64,000 nucleotides of DNA, from IMG/VR virus record IMGVR_UViG_3300035188_000399, positions 1 to 64,000 of that record. One strand, given 5' to 3'. How positions within the stretch are numbered: position 1 is the first letter of the stretch; the number at the start of each line of letters is the position of its first letter. The position numbers and the translations under genes were made by a program. Origin of the DNA: a virus. Positions 52,615 through 60,983 of the stretch are shown here, in pieces. Below the pieces are notes generated by a model. That model did not search any database, was not told the DNA's origin, and saw nothing but the letters and a program-made list of their open reading frames with translations.

Positions 52615-53229
52615 TTACTTACCAGCTTTTGCTTCACGTTTTAAACGATTAGCTTCACGTTTTGCAGCTAATTCAGCTACAGCTTCTGGGCCTTTAGCCT
52701 CAGCTTCTGCATCTTCTTCAGCACGTTTCTTAGCTTGGTATTCTGCTAAACCAGCAGCAGCTTTAGGTGATACTTCGCGTTTCTCAACGCCAGCACTATA
52801 AGCTTCCAAAATAGCAGCAGAATTACTAACAACATAATCAGCAAGTTCAGGATTACCTGATGCTTGTAAGATTTCTGTTTTAGCGGCTTCTACTTTTTCT
52901 TCAGCAGTTAAACGTTTAACAGCAGGCCATCTGAACGAATCTAAGACAGCTTTTGCATTGTCAAATAAGAAACCTGAAGTGATTTCCGCTAATGCTTTTT
53001 CCAATTTGTTATAATCAGATTTAGTCACACGACGAATAGTACCACTTTCGAAAGCAGATTCAACTGTGTCTTGGTTATCTACTAACCAATCGGCGACTTC
53101 CGTTTGATTGTTTACAGCTGTTAACATAGCTGCTAAAATCAATGGACGTCTAACAAAGTTTAATGCTTCTGCTTTAGTTGCAAATGTTTGACCGTTTACT
53201 ACGAATGCTTGTTGGATTTGAACTGACAT
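52615..53229 (-). CDS. Hypothetical protein (204 aa) with charged helical tail
   Basis: 204 residues. The N-terminal half is globular (FVVNGQTFATKAEALNFVRR; EVADWLVDNQDTVESAFESG), with a second similar stretch ELADYVVSNSAAILEAYSAG, suggesting an internal duplication. The last 55 residues are an Ala/Glu/Lys-rich helix. It has its own long leader with dyad element B upstream and a strong terminator downstream, so it is probably made in quantity. No family recognised. Confidence 0.7.
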   Translation of the reverse strand: MSVQIQQAFVVNGQTFATKAEALNFVRRPLILAAMLTAVNNQTEVADWLVDNQDTVESAFESGTIRRVTKSDYNKLEKALAEITSGFLFDNAKAVLDSFRWPAVKRLTAEEKVEAAKTEILQASGNPELADYVVSNSAAILEAYSAGVEKREVSPKAAAGLAEYQAKKRAEEDAEAEAKGPEAVAELAAKREANRLKREAKAGK

Positions 53230-53366
53230 GATGAATTCCTTAAGATAAATTATTAATTAATATTTATCTGTGCGGTCCCACTTAGTGCGCTCTTGCCCAA
53301 GGCTTCTTACCAATGCTCTTACAGTTATTAACACGAGATGAGAGTCTAACTTCTTATTTGAAATTA

Positions 53367-53382
53367 GGGTTAATTTAACGGG
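53367..53382 (-). promoter_or_regulatory. Dyad element B, single copy
   Basis: CCCGTTAAATTAACCC, the same sequence as at 27527, 27641, 48449 and 48605. It lies in the ~200-base leader between the GC-rich end of the gene at 53431 and the gene at 53229. Apart from this element and the ribosome binding site I see nothing else in 53230-53430. Confidence 0.6.
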
Positions 53383-53430
53383 GTTGGCACACTCGCATTA
53401 CAACCCGAACCCGTTAATGTACTGCTTTTG

Positions 53431-53784
53431 CTACGCGGTGGCCGCAGGTGGCACGAGAAATCTGTCCCATGCCTGCAGGGATGCCTCGGACGCGGTTGCT
53501 CCGTGTGCCCCCGTTTCTGCCCCAAAATTGGGCACCTGCACGCCCACTGGCACAACTGGCGGCTCATCGCCAATCTCAATCAAATCCAGCGGCATACCCA
53601 TATCCGCATCAGCTATATTGAAATAGCCTTTAATAGACCATGTTCCGCGTTCCCAATCCCCGTCTTCATCCTTGTAAAGACCAATTACACGATAAGGATC
53701 TACTGTATATTGTTCATCAATTATTGCTAATAAGAGAACTGGGAAACCACATCTAGTTTCATATACTTTATTAATATTAATCAT
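53431..53784 (-). CDS. Module protein with GC-rich C-terminal extension (117 aa)
   Basis: 117 residues. The first ~70 are one family module (ININKVYETRCGFPVLLLAI; ending MGMPLDLIEIGD). The last ~47 (VVPVGVQVPNFGAETGAHGA and so on) are Ala/Pro/Val/Gly-rich and encoded by DNA with clearly higher G+C than the surroundings, as though foreign sequence had been appended. ATGA overlap with the upstream gene. Confidence 0.65.
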   Translation of the reverse strand: MININKVYETRCGFPVLLLAIIDEQYTVDPYRVIGLYKDEDGDWERGTWSIKGYFNIADADMGMPLDLIEIGDEPPVVPVGVQVPNFGAETGAHGATASEASLQAWDRFLVPPAATA

Positions 53785-53981
53785 TTTCTTACTACCCCTT
53801 GGCTTGGATCTTGAAGTTCGACAAGCTCATAAACGTGCTTGCCATCGATTACAACACCACCAATATTAGTTTGGTGGACTAGCTTATAGCCATCGTATTT
53901 TGAACTTACGACAGCTAAACATATTATTACCGCTACCATCATTCCGATGATAAAGGATATTAAATCAAATTTTTCCTTCAT
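53781..53981 (-). CDS. Single-pass membrane protein (66 aa)
   Basis: 66 residues from the ATG at 53981, with AGAGG eight bases upstream. A transmembrane helix (LISFIIGMMVAVIICLAVVS) near the N-terminus precedes a small polar domain. Element A, copy 3, lies 48 bases upstream and should drive this gene and the next. Function unknown. Confidence 0.65.
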   Translation of the reverse strand: MKEKFDLISFIIGMMVAVIICLAVVSSKYDGYKLVHQTNIGGVVIDGKHVYELVELQDPSQGVVRK

Positions 53982-54028
53982 GTTATTAACCTCTTGGTTT
54001 GTTAATAAAAGTTTACCTTTAAACTCTT

Positions 54029-54057
54029 TCATATAAGATACCTAATTTGCCGCAATT
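54029..54057 (-). promoter_or_regulatory. Conserved promoter-like element A, copy 3
   Basis: TGCGG-N7-GGTATCTTATATGA on the minus strand, as at 570-598 and 1321-1349. It overlaps the end of the module gene at 54042 and lies 48 bases before the ATG at 53981. Confidence 0.6.
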
Positions 54058-54254
54058 AAATCTAAGTCATTATCAAAGACTTCTTCATCACATCTGCCGT
54101 CAAGCCTCCATCTTTCATCAATCCACTCTGCATAATCAGTGTCATAGTAGCGACCCAACACTGGATACTCAGTTTTAACTGATGTGATAATTTGATGTAC
54201 TTCAGTTTTAAAGCCACATCGAGTTTTATACTTCTTTTGAATCTCTATTTTCAT
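54042..54254 (-). CDS. Single-module protein (70 aa)
   Basis: 70 residues, one family module: MKIEIQKKYKTRCGFKTEVH, TEYPVLGRYYDTDYAEW, then RWRLDGRCDEEVFDNDLDLI. Most similar to the module in the gene at 53431 (both have a KxYxTRCGF start). AGG before the ATG; overlaps the upstream gene. Confidence 0.65.
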   Translation of the reverse strand: MKIEIQKKYKTRCGFKTEVHQIITSVKTEYPVLGRYYDTDYAEWIDERWRLDGRCDEEVFDNDLDLIAAN

Positions 54255-54441
54255 ATCGGAACCTATAAGAAAAGTTTTTAGTGCTCATTGTGTAGACTTC
54301 ACCAGTCATTGTATATTGATATACAATAGAGTCTACCCAACGGGTTTCACGACTACAATGCATCATACCTTCATATAGCACTTTAACTCTCGTGCCGGCT
54401 GAATTGCCAATATACTCTTGCCCTACAATTGGAACTATCAT
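54226..54441 (-). CDS. Single-module protein (71 aa)
   Basis: 71 residues starting MIVPIVGQEYIGNSAGTRVK with VYQYTMTGEVYTMSTKNFSY near the end. A divergent module-family member. ATGA-coupled to the upstream gene. Confidence 0.55.
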   Translation of the reverse strand: MIVPIVGQEYIGNSAGTRVKVLYEGMMHCSRETRWVDSIVYQYTMTGEVYTMSTKNFSYRFRYENRDSKEV

Positions 54442-54671
54442 TCGTGTACCTCTTCAACTAAGTCTTGGCCAAATCTATTACGACCCCATTCGTCTACAAT
54501 TAACACAGGATGACGTTGTGAAATCCCTTTTCTAATATTAGCAGTCCAATTGCCGTCGTCATCTGCGTGAATAACCTTATAAACACGGCCATCTTCTGTG
54601 CGATATTGTGTACCTACCTTTAATGATAAGGCTCTTCGTGATTTAAAACTCATCATTTCACGTATAAACAT
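54438..54671 (-). CDS. Single-module protein (77 aa)
   Basis: 77 residues. After a basic leader (MFIREMMSFKSRRALSLKVG) comes TQYRTEDGRVYKVIHADDDG and a WGRNRFGQDLVEEV end, one module of the family. GAGG lies seven bases before the ATG. Confidence 0.6.
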   Translation of the reverse strand: MFIREMMSFKSRRALSLKVGTQYRTEDGRVYKVIHADDDGNWTANIRKGISQRHPVLIVDEWGRNRFGQDLVEEVHE

Positions 54672-54680
54672 ATTATTACC

Positions 54681-55004
54681 TCACCCGTAGAGCGGTACTA
54701 GATTTCTAATCGTACTTTCTAACTTTGTTGGATTAAAACCTTTAACCGTCCCATCTGGTTTAATTCTTGAAAATTCTTCTTTCCACTCTCCAGTAAACGA
54801 ACCATCAAAACTTGATCTAACTGCCCCTTCGTATAACCACCCTACAGGTTTTTGTTTATTGTCGTGCATTGCCATCATTGCATTAGCAAACCAACCAAAC
54901 ATAGCTTCCCTATCAACATTGCAATTAGGGTAGGTTTTAAAAAAGAAATCTGTCCACTCTCTTGCATCTGTACTGCTGTGAATGCTCATATCGTAGTCAC
55001 TCAT
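54681..55004 (-). CDS. Hypothetical protein (107 aa)
   Basis: 107 residues. The N-terminal half is helical (DAREWTDFFFKTYPNCNVDR; MFGWFANAMMAMHD), followed by PVGWLYEGAVRSSFDGSFTG. The pattern resembles short phage proteins of unknown function. Close spacing to both neighbours suggests an operon. Confidence 0.6.
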   Translation of the reverse strand: MSDYDMSIHSSTDAREWTDFFFKTYPNCNVDREAMFGWFANAMMAMHDNKQKPVGWLYEGAVRSSFDGSFTGEWKEEFSRIKPDGTVKGFNPTKLESTIRNLVPLYG

Positions 55005-55007
55005 AAA

Positions 55008-55163
55008 TTACCCCGGTGGATTGCATGAGTAGCACATGCAGTTTCTGTGATAGCCGTGTGGGCCAAGAATTCTGTCACCATCTTCCTCCCAATTTTCTTC
55101 CTCTGGTTCTGGATCGTAATCCCATTCTTGTGATTCAGTTAGTCTGCCTCTATAAAATGTCAT
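55008..55163 (-). CDS. Hypothetical small acidic protein (51 aa)
   Basis: 51 residues, acidic middle (PEPEEENWEEDGDR) and a cysteine-containing end (NCMCYSCNPPG). The C-x-C-x2-C motif could bind a metal. Its stop lies next to the following ATG. Function unknown. Confidence 0.55.
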   Translation of the reverse strand: MTFYRGRLTESQEWDYDPEPEEENWEEDGDRILGPHGYHRNCMCYSCNPPG

Positions 55164-55182
55164 ATCTTATCTCTCAGTAAAT

Positions 55183-55473
55183 TTATGTGTTAATAAGATT
55201 TGTTAGCTGATCACTTTCTATGGCACCCTGCAGGGTGCCATAAGATGGAAAGTAGCCTGTCAGACTACAAGTCCCTCCACCTTCAAAGTAGATGCTTTCA
55301 TTAGAGAAATTGAAGCCAATTATCGTCTTCGACCCTCTTCTCGCGGTCCCCCATGTCTGGCCTATTGCGAATTCAGTCCCGTTTACACGAATGCGTTTCT
55401 TTGACTTATGAATCTCCAATTCACCACCAAGGCGATGGTAACGTTGCCACTCTGCGTCCTCATACATGCTCAT
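55183..55473 (-). CDS. Hypothetical protein (96 aa)
   Basis: 96 residues with a beta-rich centre (IRVNGTEFAIGQTWGTARRG; TIIGFNFSNESIYFEGGG). Possibly a divergent module-family member, but the match is weak. The start overlaps the upstream stop by four bases. Confidence 0.6.
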   Translation of the reverse strand: MSMYEDAEWQRYHRLGGELEIHKSKKRIRVNGTEFAIGQTWGTARRGSKTIIGFNFSNESIYFEGGGTCSLTGYFPSYGTLQGAIESDQLTNLINT

Positions 55474-55622
55474 GTCTCATCTCTCCAATAAATGTCTTTC
55501 AACTTAGCTTCAACCACATGTTCTAATTGTTTAATGTACACGTATACATCGTATGGCACTTTGAAATGCGCAAGTTTACGCGTTTTTAAATCGGGGATTG
55601 CTACAAAGTATGAACCTGTCAC
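55470..55622 (-). CDS. Hypothetical small protein with GTG start (50 aa)
   Basis: 50 residues from GTG at 55622, which overlaps the TGA of the acidic gene (GTGA). GGAGG precedes it by four bases. Product: strand, then helix (YVYIKQLEHVVEAKLKDIYW). Function unknown. Confidence 0.55.
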   Translation of the reverse strand: MTGSYFVAIPDLKTRKLAHFKVPYDVYVYIKQLEHVVEAKLKDIYWRDET

Positions 55623-55747
55623 GTATCCTCCTCTTCCCATTCATCATCAAGTTCTTCTTCATCATCGTCGATCCAAGACTCGTCCTCATCTTCAGCTGCT
55701 ACTTTACCCCAATCTACTTCTTCGCCATAATTTTCATATAGATCCAT
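55619..55747 (-). CDS. Extremely acidic mini-protein (42 aa)
   Basis: 42 residues of which 23 are Asp or Glu and one is Lys: MDLYENYGEEVDWGKVAAED, then a DDDEEELDDEWEEED run. Such charge is typical of DNA-mimic or histone-like inhibitors, but no family is recognisable. Coupled to the next gene through GTGA overlap. Confidence 0.6.
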   Translation of the reverse strand: MDLYENYGEEVDWGKVAAEDEDESWIDDDEEELDDEWEEEDT

Positions 55748-55749
55748 TG

Positions 55750-56622
55750 TTAAACCTCTTTAATTAAGTCTTCATCACTGTAAGCGCCACAGTCATAATA
55801 ATAACCTTTGCGTGTATATATACGTAAGGAATCATCACTCGCGCCCATTGCAACAACATGTTCATTATCTCTAATATGTATTATCTCATACTTATCACCA
55901 CGCTCGTTAACATACATACTACCAACTTCTAAGCAGAGTCCATTGAATTCACTCACAAGACTTATTTCTGCGATAGGAAATTGCTGTCCCTTGAGCAATC
56001 CTGTTAATTTAGTTGCAAGTCCTGATTCAACCCTATACACATGACCTTTGGCACCGATATAAAGCTTTTTATCATCTGGAGGAAAGACATCAACTATATC
56101 ATAATCAGACTGTTCATTTTCAAATATTTCACCATATTTACTTACACCAAACTTGCAGCCATTAGTTGTACTATATTCATATCTATAGAACCCTACGTCA
56201 CTGGTTGTTTTTGCTATACTAGCCATTTGACCGCTACGTGTTACATAAATACCACCTACTTTTACTCTAGGCGGTCTTAGCAAATCGCACTCAGATTTTG
56301 TATCAAAATACATTTTACCGTCTATTGTGTAGTCATAGCCATTATCACCACTAAATACATATCTACCATAATGCTCTATATCTGTTAATGTTACAGGATT
56401 TCCCTCTCGTGTAAAATACTGACGACCTGCTTTAAACTTAAAATTACGTACACGTTCTACTAAATCCCAATCTGATTCGTCATAATCAAATCTCTTACCA
56501 TTCTTTGTTACTGTATAATCAGCATTTGTACCAAACGGGTACACAGGACTCTCTGTCGTCTCAATAACTCTGACAACTTTACCGTGACGTGTTCTATACT
56601 TCTTGTTCAGCTTTATTTTCAT
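55750..56622 (-). CDS. Five-module protein (290 aa)
   Basis: 290 residues made of five tandem copies of the ~60-residue unit: about 1-58 (KYRTRHGKVVRVIETTE ... DESDWDLV), 59-118 (QYFTREGNPVTLTDIEHYG ... TKSECDLL), 119-180 (IYVTRSGQMASIAKTTSD ... EQSDYDIV), 181-229 (degenerate) and 230-290 (MYVNERGDKYEIIHIRDN ... YSDEDLI). This is the longest family member. Function unknown; likely a string of small beta-barrels that could bind a common ligand many times. Confidence 0.75.
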   Translation of the reverse strand: MKIKLNKKYRTRHGKVVRVIETTESPVYPFGTNADYTVTKNGKRFDYDESDWDLVERVRNFKFKAGRQYFTREGNPVTLTDIEHYGRYVFSGDNGYDYTIDGKMYFDTKSECDLLRPPRVKVGGIYVTRSGQMASIAKTTSDVGFYRYEYSTTNGCKFGVSKYGEIFENEQSDYDIVDVFPPDDKKLYIGAKGHVYRVESGLATKLTGLLKGQQFPIAEISLVSEFNGLCLEVGSMYVNERGDKYEIIHIRDNEHVVAMGASDDSLRIYTRKGYYYDCGAYSDEDLIKEV

Positions 56623-56767
56623 TTTCGATTTCCTTCTGGATTTTAAATAGGTTCTTTAACTGTCTGTTTCTGATCAAAAGCTCTTGTTCTAACAACTGAA
56701 TAGCATGTTTCTTTTCAATTATTAGAATTTCCACCTGCCTTTCATAAATGTAAATTGGCGTCATCAT
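56594..56767 (-). CDS. Small coiled-coil protein (57 aa)
   Basis: 57 residues, almost all helix with a leucine/isoleucine heptad pattern (VEILIIEKKHAIQLLEQELL). AGGAGG lies six bases before the ATG. It overlaps the ligase end upstream and the five-module gene start downstream in other frames. Function unknown. Confidence 0.6.
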   Translation of the reverse strand: MMTPIYIYERQVEILIIEKKHAIQLLEQELLIRNRQLKNLFKIQKEIENENKAEQEV

Positions 56768-58109
56768 ATATGCCCTCCTGAATGTTCAACAAATGTTCTA
56801 GAGTATCTGCTTCATCTTTATCATAGCGTCTCTCAATGAACTTAGGCTCAAATAATGAATAGTTACCTTTTTCATCACAAATTACTTCTGAATACGTTAC
56901 ACCTATAATTGCATATAACCAATCCCCTCTGTCATTCCAAATTTCTTGTGTCAAGGCATCTGTAAGATTACCTACACCTACTGATAATTCACCATCTTCT
57001 GTTACACACAATAGTGAGCCAAATGTATCTTTATTGGCACCTGTTCCTTCCAAGAACTCAATTACTCTTAACTCACACTCAAACTCTTTCTTAAATTTTA
57101 CACCACTAGTTGTAGTGCCATCTTTCCATATAAGGTTTACAGCTTTCAGCATAGTACCTTCACAACCTTTCTTTACAAGCTCTATGAAGTGCTCTTCGGC
57201 TTCTTCGAGGTTCTGTACAGTACGTGTATCAATGATACGTGTCCATTTAAGATTTGTTCCAAGCTGAATATCATCCATGTTTAGCATGTCATGGTGCAAA
57301 TTACTTAACCGCTCCCAATACGGAATTGTGCCGCCATTACAGAGTTCTGGCAAACTTACTCTATCCCATACAACAAATACAGGATGTTCTTCAGGCTTAA
57401 AGCTGCCGCCTAAATTTACGCGTCTGATAATACCATTGCTAGTCTTACGCTCTAGAAACTCTCCATTTACTTCTACCAATAACTCACCATGATATTGAAA
57501 TCCTCCTTTCATGTGAGGGTTTAATTCGTTGATTAAATCACTGTAAGCTTCAATAGGCATTGGCTGATAGCTACGAGATAGCATTGTTATATCACCAGCG
57601 CTCTTAGTGATATTTACAAACAGCCCATCCATCTTTTCCTGTGAATACGCAGGGAATTTAAAGTTCTCCATTTTAATATTCTTAGGTAAGCTGAATCTCA
57701 TATACTTCTTGACAGGAATAAATTCATAGTCTCTAGCCTTATTAATAGACTTAGCATCAAAACCTGCTTCAAGGCTTTTATTAAGTATCATCTTAAACAG
57801 CAGTTTAGACTTTATAGACAGTGTGCTCATGTGCTCTAATACAGCATCTCGCGCAGCATGGCCAGTTAGCCTTCTCTTTGCTAAGTCATCTAATAAGTTA
57901 AATGTACTATTATCAAAGAGATAACCATTACTATCTAATGGAAAGGTAATATTTTTAATGCCATACATTATAAATGGGTTGTATGTGTGCCATACTACGT
58001 CTTCAAAGTTTTCGTCTTCAAAACCATACGCCAACATCTTAATCTTTTCATTCTTAGAAGGCTGTTCTTTAATAGCTTCTATTAAGTCGTAAATTTCATC
58101 ACTGTTCAT
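56742..58109 (-). CDS. ATP-dependent DNA ligase
   Basis: 455 residues, close in length to T4 ligase. Motif I is SQEKMDGLF with adenylation Lys159. FQYHGELLVE (motif III), KKGCEGTMLKAV (motif IV) and SGVKFKKEFECELRV (motif V) follow. It seals nicks in phage DNA using ATP. The gene is preceded by a terminator and followed by a coiled-coil gene. Confidence 0.93.
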   Translation of the reverse strand: MNSDEIYDLIEAIKEQPSKNEKIKMLAYGFEDENFEDVVWHTYNPFIMYGIKNITFPLDSNGYLFDNSTFNLLDDLAKRRLTGHAARDAVLEHMSTLSIKSKLLFKMILNKSLEAGFDAKSINKARDYEFIPVKKYMRFSLPKNIKMENFKFPAYSQEKMDGLFVNITKSAGDITMLSRSYQPMPIEAYSDLINELNPHMKGGFQYHGELLVEVNGEFLERKTSNGIIRRVNLGGSFKPEEHPVFVVWDRVSLPELCNGGTIPYWERLSNLHHDMLNMDDIQLGTNLKWTRIIDTRTVQNLEEAEEHFIELVKKGCEGTMLKAVNLIWKDGTTTSGVKFKKEFECELRVIEFLEGTGANKDTFGSLLCVTEDGELSVGVGNLTDALTQEIWNDRGDWLYAIIGVTYSEVICDEKGNYSLFEPKFIERRYDKDEADTLEHLLNIQEGIYDDANLHL

Positions 58110-58120
58110 AAAACCTCCGA

Positions 58121-58144
58121 TAAAAAGGGGAACCGAAGTTCCCC
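58121..58144 (-). terminator. Terminator after nucleotide-metabolism genes
   Basis: The minus strand folds GGGGAAC-TTCG-GTTCCCC followed by TTTTTA. It follows the stop codon at 58150 by six bases and separates the nrd unit from the ligase. Confidence 0.88.
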
Positions 58145-58149
58145 TATAA

Positions 58150-58341
58150 TTAATTCCACGCTAAATATTCATTCATACGGTAACCACTAAGGCCCCATTT
58201 ATATGCTTCAACATACTTATATTTACGATACAATGCTCGTAATTGTTTCCTACGCTGTTGACTGTTACCTGATAATACAAAATGACTTGGGCTAAGCGTG
58301 ACAAGCGATACATTCTCCTGCTGCGTTTGATTTGATTCCAT
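58150..58341 (-). CDS. Small protein overlapping nrdA end (63 aa)
   Basis: 63 residues starting MESNQTQQENVSLVTLSPSH, rich in basic and aromatic residues (RALYRKYKYVEAYKWGLSGY). It starts 50 bases before the NrdA stop codon in another frame, with TTAGGA upstream, and ends six bases before a terminator. A longer frame reaching 58551 lies inside nrdA and is a shadow. Function unknown. Confidence 0.6.
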   Translation of the reverse strand: MESNQTQQENVSLVTLSPSHFVLSGNSQQRRKQLRALYRKYKYVEAYKWGLSGYRMNEYLAWN

Positions 58342-59992
58342 TAGTAGTCCTAATATAGTAAAGTGACTTAATACCTTCATCTTCAAATGCCATTTGATGA
58401 ATCTTAGAAATATAAGCTTCACTTTCATCAGCGCTAAAGAAAAGGTTAATAGATTGAGCCTGATCAATATATCTTTGACGAGCAGATGCCAACCTAATAA
58501 TTGCTTCAGGTGAAATTTCAAATGCTGTTTTAAACACAGCTTTTTCTTCATCAGTTAGATAATCTTCATTCTGAACTGAACCATTATCATCTACAATACG
58601 CTTCATTGCAGCTGTTACATCTTCACCATGAGACTTGATAATCTCTCTAAGCTTTGGTGGTGATCTAAACATTTTACCGCCAGCAGTGTTTTGTACAAAC
58701 GCATTTTTATAGATTGGTTCAATACCTTGTGACATACCACCAGCAAATAGCGCTGATGACAAGTTAGGTGCAATAGCTATTAAATGTGTGTTACGCATTC
58801 CATGACCACGACACCAATCGGGTTCGCCCCATTCGCGTGCCATCCATTTAGATGCATCTCTAGCTCTTTCACGCAAATGATAGAACATGGACTGACTAAG
58901 ATTATGAGCTTCAAATGAATCGAATGGTAACATCTTTTCTTGTAGATAACTATGGAAGCCTAACATACCTAAACCTAAGGCTCTCGACTTCTCAGCAAAT
59001 CTAACAATACGCTCCATTCCTTTCTTTTTCTTACCAATTTCAATTTGGTCTTGATTGACACAGTCTAAGAATACAGTAGCAATAAAGACAGCATCCGTAT
59101 CTTTCCATTGGTCATAATACAGTGCGTTCATTGAAGAGAGTACACACGCAAATGTATATTCTTCTTCTTTGTATTCACCACTGAATAATGCAATTTCTGT
59201 ACACAAGTTAGATGCTTTAACTTCCAATCCCATAGACTGATACATGGGAGGATTAGCGCGGTTTACTTTATCAACAAAGAAGAAATATCCTTTCCCTAAC
59301 AGTCTAAGCTTCATTGCACGTTGGTAGCGTCTAATTGCATCAGAATCGCCTGCATTCATGCGTGCTATAAATGCATCACTTACAATCCAACCTACATTAG
59401 CATCATCAGGATACTTCATGATGTGTGTCACTAGCTCATCGAAGTCAGCATGATCAATTTCTAAATAGCCTGCCCATGCACCACGTCTCTGTGAACCTTG
59501 AGAAATATCTTGCGCTACTTTTACAAATCCCTTAAAGACTGGTAACACGCCACTAGCACTCCCAGCGACACCACTAATTGCACTACCACGAGAACGAATA
59601 TTCCCCATGTAGTTAGATGTTCCGTAGCCTTGTTGACTAAGCACTGCGACTTCTTTTTGCTTTTCATAGAAATCATAAACATTATCTTCTACTGCACCGC
59701 CTGAACAACTTACAGGGCATCCAAACCCTGTTCCCATATTTGCCATTACTGGAGTACTAGGAATCAGCCAGCCCTGCCACATAATATCAAAGAACTTTTT
59801 CTCCCAATAAATAGGATCAGGTGTATATGATGCGGCATGCTTAGAGATCCTTTTGTAAATAGATAAAAGATCTGGATACTCTGGAGAGATGTACTTCTCT
59901 TTTAATAATTGCCAACTGTTAGTAATAATCCAATCAGGTAATTTCCCCTCTGCTTGTAATCGTTTACGCTCTAAACTTAATTCTCTATACAT
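58292..59992 (-). CDS. nrdA: Ribonucleotide reductase alpha subunit, class I
   Basis: 566 residues from the ATG at 59992, which overlaps the nrdB stop. Key residues are visible: Cys96 (CPVSCSGG), Asn262, Cys264 and Glu266 (SNLCTEI), Cys283 (FACVLSSMN) and the C-terminal redox pair Cys561-x2-Cys564 (GECIACHA). The protein is about 200 residues shorter than the E. coli enzyme and lacks the N-terminal ATP-cone, so it should not be shut off by dATP. It reduces ribonucleotides for phage DNA synthesis with NrdB. Confidence 0.93.
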   Translation of the reverse strand: MYRELSLERKRLQAEGKLPDWIITNSWQLLKEKYISPEYPDLLSIYKRISKHAASYTPDPIYWEKKFFDIMWQGWLIPSTPVMANMGTGFGCPVSCSGGAVEDNVYDFYEKQKEVAVLSQQGYGTSNYMGNIRSRGSAISGVAGSASGVLPVFKGFVKVAQDISQGSQRRGAWAGYLEIDHADFDELVTHIMKYPDDANVGWIVSDAFIARMNAGDSDAIRRYQRAMKLRLLGKGYFFFVDKVNRANPPMYQSMGLEVKASNLCTEIALFSGEYKEEEYTFACVLSSMNALYYDQWKDTDAVFIATVFLDCVNQDQIEIGKKKKGMERIVRFAEKSRALGLGMLGFHSYLQEKMLPFDSFEAHNLSQSMFYHLRERARDASKWMAREWGEPDWCRGHGMRNTHLIAIAPNLSSALFAGGMSQGIEPIYKNAFVQNTAGGKMFRSPPKLREIIKSHGEDVTAAMKRIVDDNGSVQNEDYLTDEEKAVFKTAFEISPEAIIRLASARQRYIDQAQSINLFFSADESEAYISKIHQMAFEDEGIKSLYYIRTTNGIKSNAAGECIACHA

Positions 59993-60983
59993 TCTTCGGT
60001 GTCCATGTAAATTTGGCTTCTGCCCAGTCTCTACGGTAATCATTACCTTGTGCAATGAATGTGTCATGCAGTGTACTTGATTCAATATCCAAATAGAACC
60101 AATCAGCAATTGGATTATATTTAGGTTCAAAGATAGCTGGATAGCCTAGTCTTTCTAAACATATATCTAATCTAGATTGTACAAAATTCTCTAACATCAA
60201 AGCATTAATACCAGGAATATCTCCTTTGTCAAAGATTTTCTTGATAATCTGTTTCTCATGTTCAAACAAGATCCATGCAGTAATCTCTAATTCATTAGCT
60301 AGCTTCTCATGTGCTAAGTATTCTTCAGCTTCTATTGCTTCATGATATAGAGTGTTAAACAAATAAGCACCAGCTTGACTATGAATGTTCTCGTCGATTG
60401 CCGAAAAATTAATTCCAGCATTGATGTTTTGAAACTTGTTCTTTCCATTGTTGTTAAAATGTTTAAGGAAGGCAAAACTAGAGTAAAGAATAGCACCTTC
60501 AATCATGCTGAATACGCCTACTGATTTTAATTTATCATAGGTTGTTTCTGATTGTGTAGCTACCTTTTCTAACCATTCCATTCTATCTTTAAGAATAGGA
60601 TCATCTAAATACGCTAGATAGAATTCAGGATTATCTAATCCTAATAGCTCATTAATCTTGTTGTAGAATGGTGCATGAATGTTTAGTTCAAACATTGCAA
60701 ATACTGAAGCCATCCTTTGAACGTCTGGGCGTGGAAAATGCTTGCATATATAATCACGCCAATAGTTATTTCCAACATTAACTTCGTAATGTACAAACAG
60801 TAAGAGTACACTAACAATGCCATGATACTCAGCTTCTGTGCAATTTGTTCGTAATTCATGTATATCTTTCTCCACCTCTACTTCATCAGCAGTCCATAGA
60901 ATAGATGTTTGTTCTTCAGCAAAATTAATCAATGCTGGGTAATCAGTACCGTAACACTCTCTTTCTTCGAGTATCTGTGCCAT
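59985..60983 (-). CDS. nrdB: Ribonucleotide reductase beta subunit, class I
   Basis: 332 residues, before and overlapping nrdA. Metal-site residues by alignment to the family: Glu36 (where E. coli has Asp84), Glu99, His103, Glu162, Glu198 and His201, with a tyrosine at 107. The first Glu/His pair is spaced E-x3-H (FELNIHAPFY), not the usual E-x2-H, while the second (DENIH) is normal. It should make the radical for NrdA; the cofactor type cannot be told from sequence. Confidence 0.9.
   Translation of the reverse strand: MAQILEERECYGTDYPALINFAEEQTSILWTADEVEVEKDIHELRTNCTEAEYHGIVSVLLLFVHYEVNVGNNYWRDYICKHFPRPDVQRMASVFAMFELNIHAPFYNKINELLGLDNPEFYLAYLDDPILKDRMEWLEKVATQSETTYDKLKSVGVFSMIEGAILYSSFAFLKHFNNNGKNKFQNINAGINFSAIDENIHSQAGAYLFNTLYHEAIEAEEYLAHEKLANELEITAWILFEHEKQIIKKIFDKGDIPGINALMLENFVQSRLDICLERLGYPAIFEPKYNPIADWFYLDIESSTLHDTFIAQGNDYRRDWAEAKFTWTPKNV

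Noticed and set aside
53370-53730. Overlapping frames on both strands in the second GC-rich stretch
   Set aside because: Cysteine/arginine/proline-rich shadows of the C-terminal extension of the gene at 53431; no ribosome binding sites.
58342-58551. Upstream extension of the small gene at 58150 inside nrdA
   Set aside because: The added residues are a Lys/Leu-rich shadow of nrdA; the ATG at 58341 with its own TTAGGA is the better start.
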